A stretch of 64,000 nt of DNA from Caldalkalibacillus salinus (GCF_016745835.1 NZ_JAERVL010000001.1:558001-622000); one strand, 5' to 3'; counted from the stretch's first letter, positions 9,536 through 19,737 are shown. Numbers and translations are program-made. Notes: generated by a model from the letters alone, not told the origin.

Positions 9536-10501
9536 TTGAGAACAAAAGAAGAAATTATACAAGCTATAAAAAATAGCGACAGAAAAAATAAAATATATAT
9601 ACATCCGGTTTTAACTCCTGAAAAAGCAGCTAAATATATTTCTGCTTTTTCAAATGAAAGCGGGGGCGATATAATTTTGGGTGTACAAGACGATGGACGT
9701 TTGCTAAGAGTTAAAAATTATTCAATCCCCTTCCAAGTAGAAAAAGTATTTAAATTTTTAAATATCAATGTAAAGTGTATAATTAAAAATTTTCAATTTG
9801 AAGGTAAGAAACTTTGTTATATTTCCATTGACAAATCAGTGGATTTAGTCAAGGCTGAAGGCATACCTTATATAATTAATCCGAATGGAGACTTGGTAGA
9901 ATTGAAAACAAAAACCGTATTCCTTTCTTATTGTCATGCTGATGCTGACCTTGCAGATATCGTTGAGAAAAGTTTAAATAAACATGATGATATTAGCGTA
10001 AGTAGAGATATAAACATAACTCAATATAGAGATGATTTGGATGGATTCATGAAAACAATTAGAAATCATGATTTTGTCGTTTCAATTGTTACTAGTAAAT
10101 ATTTGGAATCTTTAAATTGTATGTATGAAATTACAGAGTTAATGAAAGATTCTGATTTTAATGAAAAGTTATTGTTCATTATCGTTAACAACGATGACGC
10201 TAAATATTATAAGGAAGAGAATAAATATGCAAATACTGAAGCGGGTATTTATGATTTTAATAAGCGTTTATCTTACATAACGTACTGGAATAATAGAGGG
10301 AAGGAAATGGAGAATAGTCTTAAAAGTGCAGACCTTCCATCCGAAATGACTGCCGAATTTGCACTTGAAAAAAGAAAATTAGTTTCGATAATTCCCTCAA
10401 CAAGTAGTTTTATGAGCTTATTACAAAATAAAATAGGCAGGTCATTTAATAACATTAAAGAAAATGATTTCAAGGATATTTTAGATGTAATTAAAGGTTG
10501 A
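9536..10501 (+). CDS. AlbA-TIR fusion protein, candidate NAD-degrading effector
   Basis: I place the start at TTG 9536, seven bases after GAGGTG (9523-9528). A GTG at 9464 would overlap the preceding gene by 53 bp and has no ribosome site. The 321-residue product has an N-terminal AlbA/Schlafen-like domain (residues about 5-118, with 'AFSNESGGDIILGVQDDG') and a TIR domain (about 127-265, starting 'TVFLSYCHADADLADIV'). The TIR motif 'SLNCMYE' places a Glu at residue 198, where NAD-hydrolysing TIR domains keep their catalytic Glu. TIR effectors in bacterial defence deplete NAD or make signalling nucleotides. AlbA domains often bind nucleic acid. The pairing with the GHKL gene upstream suggests sensor plus effector; this is inference. 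Confidence 0.74.
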   Translation: MRTKEEIIQAIKNSDRKNKIYIHPVLTPEKAAKYISAFSNESGGDIILGVQDDGRLLRVKNYSIPFQVEKVFKFLNINVKCIIKNFQFEGKKLCYISIDKSVDLVKAEGIPYIINPNGDLVELKTKTVFLSYCHADADLADIVEKSLNKHDDISVSRDINITQYRDDLDGFMKTIRNHDFVVSIVTSKYLESLNCMYEITELMKDSDFNEKLLFIIVNNDDAKYYKEENKYANTEAGIYDFNKRLSYITYWNNRGKEMENSLKSADLPSEMTAEFALEKRKLVSIIPSTSSFMSLLQNKIGRSFNNIKENDFKDILDVIKG

Positions 10502-10899
10502 TTTTCGCAGATATGTCTAAATTAAAAAAACAAAAACACTCCACATTTTGAACTAAGAGTATGGAGTTATCTGTTACTCATATAATCTATTTAAACAAAC
10601 AATCAATCAGAGCTGCAATTTACCATCATAGGCAACTACATATTGATAACTTAATGAGCAATACTATTATACTATTTGAATAAAGATGTTTCGCAATTAG
10701 GTGTAATTTGGAAATACTATATATCTAAATACTTTGTAACATTAAAGAGGATAAGACTCTTTCACTTCAAAGCCTTGACCTTTTTCTATCAGCGATACGG
10801 ATATGAGCTTATAAGTAAGTAAAAATTCTCTAGCAGTAGATTAAAAAACGGTGATTCTTGCGGAGTCTAATTTCACAACAAAAGTTAATAATTGAACAA

Positions 10900-10932
10900 G
10901 GGCGCTTCTTATTAAGGAAGACGCCTTTTTTT
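10900..10932 (+). terminator. Rho-independent terminator before the FGH operon
   Basis: GGCGCTTCTT (10901-10910) pairs with AAGGAAGACGCC (10914-10925), with small bulges, and is followed by a run of seven T. It would end transcripts coming from the TIR gene. Confidence 0.65.
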
Positions 10933-10991
10933 ATACTATTAACTCATATACTGTTCTCGATTTGTTGATAGCATGGTAATTAATTCATGGT

Positions 10992-11019
10992 TTGATAGAC
11001 CTGCATATTCTTGTATAAT
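10992..11019 (+). promoter_or_regulatory. Sigma-A promoter for the FGH operon
   Basis: TTGATA (10992-10997) and TATAAT (11014-11019) are 16 bp apart. The start codon GTG 11064 follows 44 bp later with AAGGTGGGG (11047-11055) as ribosome site. No operator repeat was seen, suggesting constitutive expression. Confidence 0.65.
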
Positions 11020-11063
11020 AAAATTAGGTAAATTTTGTTACGGGATAAGGTGGGGATTAAAGA

Positions 11064-12878
11064 GTGAGTACAATAAGGTCTAATTGGGTTAACTTTCTAA
11101 GGCAGTACGGTCCTATTCCTCAAAACGACAATATGTATGATGAAACAATACAGTCGATTATTAGAAAGAAAAAGGTTACACCGATACGAATAGATATGGA
11201 GTATTTAGATGAGCTAGTAGATAACTTCAAAGGTGAAAATCCCTATTCTGTTATATTGACTGGGACAGCAGGAGACGGAAAGACATATTACTGTCGAGAA
11301 GTATGGAAGAAGCTCGGTGGAGATGCGGCTATATGGGCAGAAAATAATAAAATTGAAAAGTTAGTAGTAAACGATTACAATGTGATCTTCATAAAGGATC
11401 TAAGTGAGCTTCTAGAAGAAGAAAGAGAAATATTGTCTACGATGGCAGACTCTATAATGGGAATTGAAAATAAAACCGTATTTTTAGTCGCTGCTAATGA
11501 TGGACAATTGCTTGAAACGTGGAAGATGTTAAAGCCTACCTATAATATCATAGATACAAAGAGATGTATTGAGGATCTTTTGGTAGATGGAAAAAAAGAG
11601 CAAAGTGGTTTCTGGTTAAAATTATATAACCTGAGCAAAACAAATTCTGCCACCTTGCTTCCAAAGATAATAGAGGAAGTTCTTAATAATCCGGGATGGG
11701 AAGAGTGTAAGAGCTGTCCGCTAAATAGTAAAGATGAAAATGTATGCCCAATAATTGAAAATAAAAAGAGATTAAAAGAAGAAAACAGCTTAATAACAAG
11801 AAGATTAGTTGACTTATTAACTCTATGTGAAATTAATGAAATACATATGCCTCTTAGGCAGTTACTACTACTAGTTTCAAATATGCTGTTAGGACATCCA
11901 GATGTACGAGATAAACTATTAAAGTGTAGTGATATACCGAAAATAAATAAAAACAATACAACTTATCTAGGTAGCATTTATCGTAATATATTTGGAGAGA
12001 ATTTATCTGTTAGGAAAAGAAACTCAACTGATATATTTGTCACGTTGAATAAGTTTGGTATAGGTTCTGAAACGAATACACTCGTAGATAATATACTGAT
12101 TTTCGGAGAAGATGACCATGAGTATAACGATTTGTATGAAGATCTTGTACATTCAGATAAGCAGTACGGAGCTGATAAGGTTTTTATTTCAGAAAAGAAA
12201 GCTTACTTAGAAGGTGACGTTACAGATAAAGATCAATTCTTGGAAATGTTGAAATCTCAACGCCAAAGATTATTCTTTGTTATTCCTGAGAATCAAGAAG
12301 AAAGATTGAAATTATGGAATTTAACGACATTTCAATATGCTGGAGAATTTCTTGACCAAGTATTCAGAGCATTAAAAGGAAAACAAAGAGTAAAACCTCA
12401 ATATATTACTAGGTTAGTTAAAGGACTAAACCGAATTACTACAGGCCTATTGGTTCAAGATAACGATTCATTAATACTATCGACATCTGGTAACTACTCT
12501 CAGGCAAAGATTAGTCGAGTATTGGAAGAAAAGATTTCAGTAGCACCAAAAAGAGGAGAATATATAAAGTTCGAATTATCAGATGACAATCAAAAGTTAT
12601 ATCTCACTGTGGGTTTTTCCAATGAACTTGAATCTGTAAGACTTAATTTGCAATTAGTAAGGTATGAATTTATATCTAGGGTAGCTGAAGGTGCATTACC
12701 CGGAAGCTTTTCTAGGGAATGCTATGAAGACATATTAGCTTTTAAGAGTACCCTGTTGAAGAGGTTAGTTGACAGAAGAAAAGCGGATGGCGAATTAGAA
12801 GAGACCCAAGTATCTTTAAAACTAATAAAAGTAAATGATAAAGGCGTAGTTGAGCATAAGAATTTGGAGGTGTTCTAA
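11064..12878 (+). CDS. DndF/SspF-like ATPase of the phosphorothioation-linked restriction module
   Basis: A 604-residue P-loop ATPase with Walker A 'GTAGDGKT' at residues 67-74. Around residues 214-230 is a cysteine cluster, 'ECKSCPLNSKDENVC', that could bind zinc or an iron-sulphur cluster. It is the first of three genes joined by 1-bp overlaps, in the same order and of similar lengths to DptF-DptG-DptH of Dnd systems and SspF-SspG-SspH of Ssp systems. These complexes restrict DNA that lacks backbone sulphur. The start is GTG 11064 with a ribosome site 8 bases upstream. The identity as F is inferred from order and ATPase type, since the sequence itself is not closely remembered; the presence of sspBCD-like genes upstream makes SspF the better name of the two. 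Confidence 0.62.
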   Translation: MSTIRSNWVNFLRQYGPIPQNDNMYDETIQSIIRKKKVTPIRIDMEYLDELVDNFKGENPYSVILTGTAGDGKTYYCREVWKKLGGDAAIWAENNKIEKLVVNDYNVIFIKDLSELLEEEREILSTMADSIMGIENKTVFLVAANDGQLLETWKMLKPTYNIIDTKRCIEDLLVDGKKEQSGFWLKLYNLSKTNSATLLPKIIEEVLNNPGWEECKSCPLNSKDENVCPIIENKKRLKEENSLITRRLVDLLTLCEINEIHMPLRQLLLLVSNMLLGHPDVRDKLLKCSDIPKINKNNTTYLGSIYRNIFGENLSVRKRNSTDIFVTLNKFGIGSETNTLVDNILIFGEDDHEYNDLYEDLVHSDKQYGADKVFISEKKAYLEGDVTDKDQFLEMLKSQRQRLFFVIPENQEERLKLWNLTTFQYAGEFLDQVFRALKGKQRVKPQYITRLVKGLNRITTGLLVQDNDSLILSTSGNYSQAKISRVLEEKISVAPKRGEYIKFELSDDNQKLYLTVGFSNELESVRLNLQLVRYEFISRVAEGALPGSFSRECYEDILAFKSTLLKRLVDRRKADGELEETQVSLKLIKVNDKGVVEHKNLEVF

Positions 12879-14425
12879 TGATAAAAACTCTTCCTCGAAC
12901 ATCTAATAATGTTAGATTGGATTTTTGGGTAGATGAAGCCATTTGGGGTCATAGACTATACGATGAGCAAACACCTTGGTTATGCTTAATGGAATTTATG
13001 GGGATATTAAATTCAGAGTGTGAAAGAGAGAGAGCTTTTAAAGAGCAAAGCTTTAACACACTGACATACAGTCCATATACTAGGTTATATTTGAGAAATA
13101 TTCTATTCAATAACCCTTTCATGGAAATTGTATATAGAGATTATCTAGCACATAACGATGATAAAAAGGCATGGAATGAATGGATAAAGTTGGCCGAGCA
13201 AAATTTTGGTGGGAGCGACTATCCTAATCTTTCATATTTACCGGAAAACTTTAATAGTTTCGAGGATTTTTATGAGACTGTTAAGTTCCTTCAAAGTAAC
13301 ACAATAGAAGGAGAAAATAATAAAAGATGGAGTTCCCAGTTTATTTTTCCTTATGGTAAAGATTGTTTATATGAGGATTTGAGGGTAAGTGGAAATAAAG
13401 CCCAAAATGATAGAAGGTTTTTTGGGCGAACAGGTGAATTGCTATACTTAATGCTCTCCCGCTCCAACAAAGGGGACGAGCTATTAAATTTCCTTGAATC
13501 TAATATTATTAATTCAAAATCAATTTATAATAGATTAGCACAATTATTGCAACCTAATTATGGAAAGGAAGAAGTAGCTAGAGATTCGACAGGTTCTTAT
13601 TTACCGTATGAGTATTTAAAGGAATACTCTAATATGGCTGATGATTGGATTAATATATTTAATAATAAAATACCTGCATACGATACTGTACCTCATATAG
13701 TAAATATTACTGGATTGCACTTTATCATCTATTTTATTAATCGCTCTAAAGATGTTCTGGGTCATAATGATAAAACAAAATTCATATTAGAGATCTTAGC
13801 TCCTAAGAAAACTATTATAAGAGATCTCGCGTCAGATTTTTATATTAATAATAATAATCTATCTAGACAAGCCATAGAGCATTATATAAGGAGTATAAAG
13901 AGTACTGATGAGTGGGAAGCAATTCAATCTTTACCAGATCCTTTTTTCGAAGCTCAAAAGCTGTTAAATAAATATTTCTTATGGCCGTCGAGTAGTGAAG
14001 AAATTTTGGCAGAAAATATAGATTCATTAATTGATGAACTAGTTGAAAAGGCAATTTCAAGACATAAACAGCATGTGAATAATTTTCATAGAGTATGGGG
14101 AAAAGAAATTGGACTTTCTTCTAGTAGAAATAGTCAAAGAATTAGATATGCTCCAACTGATAGTCTTCTAAAGACATTAGTTATCGCTAACGTACCAAAC
14201 AGAATGGAATTTCAAGACTTTTTAGGTGTCCTCTTTGAAAAGTATGGATTTATCATTGGTGATAACGAAGCGGTAGAAGTAATCAACTCAGGGCAAGCAG
14301 ATCAGGAAGCCTTTTCAGAAAATGCTCAAAGATTAGAGCAGAGACTCTCAAGTATGGGCTTATTGAGGAGATTGTCTGATGCCTGTGCGTATGTTGAGAA
14401 TCCTTTTGCAAAGGATGGTATATAA
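12878..14425 (+). CDS. DndG/SspG-like middle subunit of the restriction module
   Basis: A 515-residue soluble protein, alpha-helical, rich in aromatic and acidic residues, with no nucleotide-binding or nuclease motif I can recognise. Its ATG overlaps the stop of the F gene by 1 bp and its own stop overlaps the start of the H gene by 1 bp, so the three are made in step and probably form one complex. Length and position match DptG of Dnd systems. There is no membrane segment or signal peptide. The name rests on position alone. Confidence 0.58.
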   Translation: MIKTLPRTSNNVRLDFWVDEAIWGHRLYDEQTPWLCLMEFMGILNSECERERAFKEQSFNTLTYSPYTRLYLRNILFNNPFMEIVYRDYLAHNDDKKAWNEWIKLAEQNFGGSDYPNLSYLPENFNSFEDFYETVKFLQSNTIEGENNKRWSSQFIFPYGKDCLYEDLRVSGNKAQNDRRFFGRTGELLYLMLSRSNKGDELLNFLESNIINSKSIYNRLAQLLQPNYGKEEVARDSTGSYLPYEYLKEYSNMADDWINIFNNKIPAYDTVPHIVNITGLHFIIYFINRSKDVLGHNDKTKFILEILAPKKTIIRDLASDFYINNNNLSRQAIEHYIRSIKSTDEWEAIQSLPDPFFEAQKLLNKYFLWPSSSEEILAENIDSLIDELVEKAISRHKQHVNNFHRVWGKEIGLSSSRNSQRIRYAPTDSLLKTLVIANVPNRMEFQDFLGVLFEKYGFIIGDNEAVEVINSGQADQEAFSENAQRLEQRLSSMGLLRRLSDACAYVENPFAKDGI

Positions 14426-17400
14426 TGAATCATTTAGAATTAATAGGTAAAGTAGCAGTTGAATACCTCAAAACTAATATAGAAAGTGAATCTTCTGAAG
14501 GAACAGCAAGGTTCTTATTAGATAGACTATCTGGTCCGCAGGTATTAATCATTTGCAAAGAAATATTAGATGATATGTATCTTAAAGATATAATTGATAT
14601 AAAAATACCAATAGAACTAGCAAAAGGTAATGATTTGCCAGACAGAATAATCACTAAGGAACGAACTACAAGATTGAGGCATACTTACACGGATAAGCCA
14701 GTCCTCTTATTGGCGAATAATAATGATGATCAAGGTCAATCATTGAGAAATATTTATACTATTGGTGCAAATGATTTAAAGGCAAATACTAACCTTTGGA
14801 TAAAAGTTGTTTCTAATAACTTACCGTCAATAAACGGAAGTGATCGGTTGTTAAATATATGGGGAAAAGCATTAACTGGATTACTTAGTATGAACGATTG
14901 CAGTTTGGAGATGTTTAGTAAGTATGTAGTTACTACTAGAGAGAGAATAGAAATTGACGGTGCTTCTCTTATTGAAGCACTGGGATGGGCATTACCAGCA
15001 TTAGAAATCCCACGTGATTCAGGTTACTTCTATAGTATTCCCGATAATAGGCTGACATATAAAAATAAGTGGGCAGCTGCATACAAAGAGGTAAAGGAAA
15101 AAAGAAGTTATTTCTTGCATAAATTGACACCTTCAAGAGATGTTATCGAGAATGACCAACTTAATAATTCATTTGAGGAGGCTAAAGAGTATATACCAGA
15201 TAATATACACCCAGATATTCTAAGGTTCATTGATTCTAAACCCGGATGGAATCATGAATCAACTGTTCTGGCAAACTATGAATGGGAGCAGGACCATATC
15301 GGCACACTTTTTTCTGGTATTAAAGTATCTAAAAAAACAACTTTGTCTGAAGAAACAAGAGAGTATTTAGCCGACGAATATGCAGATTTAGTTGCAGAAG
15401 AAGATGAGAGCTATTTAGATTTACTAAATAAAAGAAAAGCAAGGGAACCAAATGAAGAAGATATAGAATTTTATGAAAAACATCGATATCAAATTGAAAA
15501 CAATAAAAAGTTAAAAGCAAAATGGGATAAATTCATTTATGGAAAACCGATTGAATGTAGTGATTTCTTAGTTGGATTTCTACAAGCTATTGAGAGATTA
15601 TTCGCACAATCTGAATTATCTAAAGGAAGAAAAGTTATTAAAGTAAAGACACAAAAAAGAGATTCAAGAACTGCTTGGTTAAATCTTAATACTGACTTAG
15701 GATTGTATTTTTGTACAAGATACAAAGGAATAGATGAAATAACAAAGCCTTTGATTGAATGGGAAACCTTCAACCTTTTTAAATATGATAATTTTATTGA
15801 AGAGGAAAAGAAAAAAGCAAAGGCTAAAGGGAAGCCATTTAAGCCAAACACTTCGATATCTAAGGGATCTAGACAGATAAAATTTTATTTTGAGTTATAT
15901 TATCAAGATGAACACGGACTTGAGCAAGACTGTAAAGTTCAATTAATTTGGGAAGGTTCAACTAATGCGATTGGAATGGAGCTAATTGATGATTTGAAAA
16001 GATTAAAACAACATCCTTTCCCATTTACTAGTGTAGCCAAAAACCCAATTAGTAAAAAAGGGAAATTGCAAGGAATTTCGTTAAATGATATTTACACATT
16101 ACAAGCTGTATATAGACAGGATAGAGGCTCCTTAGTAGGGGTGTATGAGCAAGAAAAAGATATCTCTAAACAATTTCTTCAAGAATTAGATGATGCCAAA
16201 GCACAAGGAAGAATTAACGAAGCGGGATATACAAGCATTCTAGATTCATGGAATAAATTCTCTTCAGAATACCATAAAGCTCTTAAATACTGGGTAGAAG
16301 AAGGCCTGATAGATGATACGCAAATCAATCAGTCTAGGCTATATGGTGATTTATTAAATCAGATAGCCAAATATGCAAAAGGTGACATAAACCGTATTAA
16401 CCTCTGGTATCCGATAATAAAACTTGGTGTAGTTGAAGTAAAGGATACAAAACCTTTAGCGATTATACCACCTTGGAATCCTTTTAGAATGGCTGCTCTT
16501 GCTACTAAAATGCAACAAGTGAATAATATAGTTAAGCGACTGTTAACTTCGAATGAAATAGATTTTGGGGATTCTAAACTATTCTTTAATGAGTTAGTTA
16601 ACGATATAGAACATTCATATTATCCAGAAATATGCCTAGGATTTAACGGCGATGAGTTGCCTGAGTTACTTTCTATTACTGATTCTTTATATGATTATAG
16701 CTTAATGGAAATGCCTATTGTTAAGGTTAGTGATCAGGAAACAAATGAAGATCCCAAGGAAGCTAGCGCAAAGTTAACTGGTTTACTTGAAAAATATCTT
16801 GCTTTACAGCCTCATGAAGCAGCAAATCTAGGAGTAGTTCTTTATAATTCAGACTCAACTAGGTTGCCACTTTCAATTGTAGACTCTGTATCAAAATTAA
16901 ATAGCAAGGATGACAATATTAGATGCCAAGTAGTATTAAGGCATAGAGATACAAATAAACTGAATCAAATTTATTCCAAAATGGTTGAGGGGTCTGATTC
17001 TGATCCAGATATGTTTGTTGCGAGTGAAGTGACTAATGACTTTATGGCTAAGTTGCGAATTGGAGTAATGGCTCATCAATCTTCTGTATCGGAAAAGGAA
17101 GAAGGGAAACCTTACGACATAGTATTTTTACAAGATGTTATTTCAAGGCATTCAAACTTCGAATGGACTAAGGTTGAGTCTGTTAATAGTCCTAGTAATA
17201 TAGATTTATTTCCGGCACGATGGTCACGTCGTCGTCCATCAGCAAAAGATGAATTGAAATCGACTACTTATTTAGTTTGTCCAATTCAATTGTACGAGGG
17301 ATGGGAATATTTACGTTTCATCAAGAGTATATCTGAAAGTGTTGATGAAGAAAACGAGGGATATTTCTTACCGGCAAGGCAGATTTCTTTTCAAAACAGC

Positions 17401-19737
17401 GAAACAAAAAATGTATTTGAAGAATCACATAAACTTGGTGAATGGGTAGCTAACTATGATGAACTACTTGATAGAAGACTCTTGAAAAGCCAAGGTGTTA
17501 ATATTATTAAATATCAACATAACAAGACAAATGGTCCTAACTTAGTTGTTTCAACTACTACATCACTTAAATTGTTGAAAATTATATTAAAAAGAAAGTT
17601 CAAATCGCTAAATTTGGGTATTAAGGATGACGATATTGAATGGCTAACAGACCTTTTCATAAATGAAGCAAATGAATTATCAGGTGATATCGTATTAAGA
17701 GCAGCCAAAATAGGCCGATATGCTAGTGAGTTAATGGGAGTAGTCCTTAGTAAGCTAATCTCTAAAGAGGAATTTGAAGAAGAAGAAAGTATTGGATGGT
17801 ACTTTCTCGATGACTATGCAAGTTGGTTAGGTAAGAAGGAAGAACAAATTGCAGACTTACTTGCCATAAGCCCATTTGAAAAGAATGGTAAGTATTATTT
17901 AAAATTATTAGTTACTGAGGCTAAATTTGTTGATATTAAAAATCTATCAAATTCAAAGAAAACATCAAAGAAACAATTAATCGATACTGTTTCAAGGATT
18001 GATCAGGCTTTATTTGGGAAACCAAGTAGTCTTGATAGGGACTTATGGCTCTCAAAAATTAGTGATTTACTTGTTGAAGGTACAATTTTCATGCAAAATT
18101 CCAGTACTTCTATTGAAAAGTGGAGAGAGTTAATAAGAACTGGTAACGTTGAAATTGAAATTAAGGGATATTCGCATGTCTTTGTACCAACAAGTGATAA
18201 TACAGATTCTATAGAGAGCGAACAAATAAAGGTTAATGATATTGAAAGCAGCTACCAAGAGGTTTATTCAAGGAATTCTGTCAGAGAATTAATACTTTCA
18301 CTCTTAGAAAAGAACCCTTTATATACAGTTAGGTCAAAATTTGCTACAGAAGTTACTTGGAGAAACTTTAATCCAACCTTACCTAATATTGCTCAAGAAG
18401 GTGAGCATATGCCTGAGAATCAAACAGACGATGTTCAAGGAGATAATGATCAGCTAGCTAACAATAATGAATATGCTGATGTTGATAGAATTAAAAGCGA
18501 AGAAAAGTTAGTTAATAAACAAGATAACCCGAAAGATTATAAGGATGATACACAGACAAATGGTGAACAGCTAGACAATGATCTTCACACTTGGATTGCT
18601 AAAAATGTAGTTACACAGGATCAAAACTCAAGTGATAGAGAATGGCTTAATGGTGTTGTTAACTCATTAAAAGCTGCATTAGCAACTTATAATCTTCAGG
18701 GGAAAGTTCTGGAATTAAGACTCACTCCTAATGCTGCAATTGTCAGGTTGAAGGGATCTGATCGATTAAGAGTAGAAGATATAGAAAAGAAAAAATCACA
18801 GCTTTTAACAACACACGCTTTAAATATCATTAATGTGCTCCCGCAGCCCGGAGAAATTGTTGTCTTTATAGAAAGACCGGAACGAGAAACAATTTCACTA
18901 GCAAATGTGTGGAATACTAGAACTTTAAAAAGTGACGTCAAAGACACAAACTTAAATTTCGTAGTGGGGGTCAAAGAAGTAGATGGAGAACTACTGTATT
19001 TAAATCTTGGTGGTCCTTTTGGTGGGTTAGAGCAGCACGCACCGCACACCCTAATTGCTGGGGAAACAGGGAGTGGAAAGTCTGTATTAATACAAACTTT
19101 AATTTTAGATATTTGTGCTACCAACTCCATTAATACTGCAAAGATTTATCTTATTGATCCAAAATATGGAGTGGACTATCAGAATTTAGAGGATTTACCG
19201 CATTTAACTGAAGGTATTGTAATTGATCAAAATCGAGCATCAGAAATTTTAGAGGATCTTGTTAATGAGATGGAAAATCGGTACTTAATGTTTAGAGAAT
19301 ATAAAGTGCCAAATTTAAAAGAGTATAACGAAAAGGTTCCGGAAGATAAAAAACTGCCTTTCATATATCTAATTCATGATGAGTTTGCCGACTGGATGTT
19401 AATAGATGAGTATAAAAGTATTGTTTCTTCGACAGTTCAAAGGTTAGGGGTGAAGGCGAGGGCAGCCGGAATTCACCTGATTTTTGCCGCACAAAGACCT
19501 GATAAGGATGCTCTGCCAATGCAATTAAGAGATAACTTAGGCAATAGACTTATTTTAAAAGTGGGTAGTATAGGAACTTCCGAAATTGCTCTGGGAGAAA
19601 AAGGCGCTGAGAATTTGTTAGGCAAAGGTCATCTTGTCGCAAGGTTGTCTGGGGAACCAAACTTAATTTATGCACAAGTACCGTTCATTTCCAGTAGTGA
19701 TATATTTAATTTAAGTCAAGTTATAAAGAAGCGTTAG
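14425..19737 (+). CDS. DndH/SspH-like FtsK/HerA-type translocase (1770 residues)
   Basis: A very large protein with a C-terminal FtsK/HerA-type ATPase: Walker A 'GETGSGKS' at about residues 1543-1551, Walker B 'IYLIHDEFADWM' at about 1645-1655, and an 'FAAQRPDKDALP' sensor-like stretch after it. It resembles the DptH family, whose C-terminal motor probably moves along DNA. The N-terminal 1300 residues have no motif I can name. A hydrophilic linker rich in Asn, Asp and Gln (about residues 1325-1390) separates this part from the motor. It ends the F-G-H operon and is followed by a clear terminator. In Dnd and Ssp systems H is needed for damage to unmodified DNA. Confidence 0.7.
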   Translation: MNHLELIGKVAVEYLKTNIESESSEGTARFLLDRLSGPQVLIICKEILDDMYLKDIIDIKIPIELAKGNDLPDRIITKERTTRLRHTYTDKPVLLLANNNDDQGQSLRNIYTIGANDLKANTNLWIKVVSNNLPSINGSDRLLNIWGKALTGLLSMNDCSLEMFSKYVVTTRERIEIDGASLIEALGWALPALEIPRDSGYFYSIPDNRLTYKNKWAAAYKEVKEKRSYFLHKLTPSRDVIENDQLNNSFEEAKEYIPDNIHPDILRFIDSKPGWNHESTVLANYEWEQDHIGTLFSGIKVSKKTTLSEETREYLADEYADLVAEEDESYLDLLNKRKAREPNEEDIEFYEKHRYQIENNKKLKAKWDKFIYGKPIECSDFLVGFLQAIERLFAQSELSKGRKVIKVKTQKRDSRTAWLNLNTDLGLYFCTRYKGIDEITKPLIEWETFNLFKYDNFIEEEKKKAKAKGKPFKPNTSISKGSRQIKFYFELYYQDEHGLEQDCKVQLIWEGSTNAIGMELIDDLKRLKQHPFPFTSVAKNPISKKGKLQGISLNDIYTLQAVYRQDRGSLVGVYEQEKDISKQFLQELDDAKAQGRINEAGYTSILDSWNKFSSEYHKALKYWVEEGLIDDTQINQSRLYGDLLNQIAKYAKGDINRINLWYPIIKLGVVEVKDTKPLAIIPPWNPFRMAALATKMQQVNNIVKRLLTSNEIDFGDSKLFFNELVNDIEHSYYPEICLGFNGDELPELLSITDSLYDYSLMEMPIVKVSDQETNEDPKEASAKLTGLLEKYLALQPHEAANLGVVLYNSDSTRLPLSIVDSVSKLNSKDDNIRCQVVLRHRDTNKLNQIYSKMVEGSDSDPDMFVASEVTNDFMAKLRIGVMAHQSSVSEKEEGKPYDIVFLQDVISRHSNFEWTKVESVNSPSNIDLFPARWSRRRPSAKDELKSTTYLVCPIQLYEGWEYLRFIKSISESVDEENEGYFLPARQISFQNSETKNVFEESHKLGEWVANYDELLDRRLLKSQGVNIIKYQHNKTNGPNLVVSTTTSLKLLKIILKRKFKSLNLGIKDDDIEWLTDLFINEANELSGDIVLRAAKIGRYASELMGVVLSKLISKEEFEEEESIGWYFLDDYASWLGKKEEQIADLLAISPFEKNGKYYLKLLVTEAKFVDIKNLSNSKKTSKKQLIDTVSRIDQALFGKPSSLDRDLWLSKISDLLVEGTIFMQNSSTSIEKWRELIRTGNVEIEIKGYSHVFVPTSDNTDSIESEQIKVNDIESSYQEVYSRNSVRELILSLLEKNPLYTVRSKFATEVTWRNFNPTLPNIAQEGEHMPENQTDDVQGDNDQLANNNEYADVDRIKSEEKLVNKQDNPKDYKDDTQTNGEQLDNDLHTWIAKNVVTQDQNSSDREWLNGVVNSLKAALATYNLQGKVLELRLTPNAAIVRLKGSDRLRVEDIEKKKSQLLTTHALNIINVLPQPGEIVVFIERPERETISLANVWNTRTLKSDVKDTNLNFVVGVKEVDGELLYLNLGGPFGGLEQHAPHTLIAGETGSGKSVLIQTLILDICATNSINTAKIYLIDPKYGVDYQNLEDLPHLTEGIVIDQNRASEILEDLVNEMENRYLMFREYKVPNLKEYNEKVPEDKKLPFIYLIHDEFADWMLIDEYKSIVSSTVQRLGVKARAAGIHLIFAAQRPDKDALPMQLRDNLGNRLILKVGSIGTSEIALGEKGAENLLGKGHLVARLSGEPNLIYAQVPFISSSDIFNLSQVIKKR

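Larger units (their letters stand above)
10502..11063. other. Gap between the TIR gene and the FGH operon
   Basis: No gene is visible in this 562-bp AT-rich gap. It contains a terminator-like hairpin at 10900-10932 and a good sigma-A promoter at 10992-11019, both listed separately. The break in coding and the terminator suggest that the GHKL/TIR pair and the FGH genes are separate transcripts. Confidence 0.6.
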
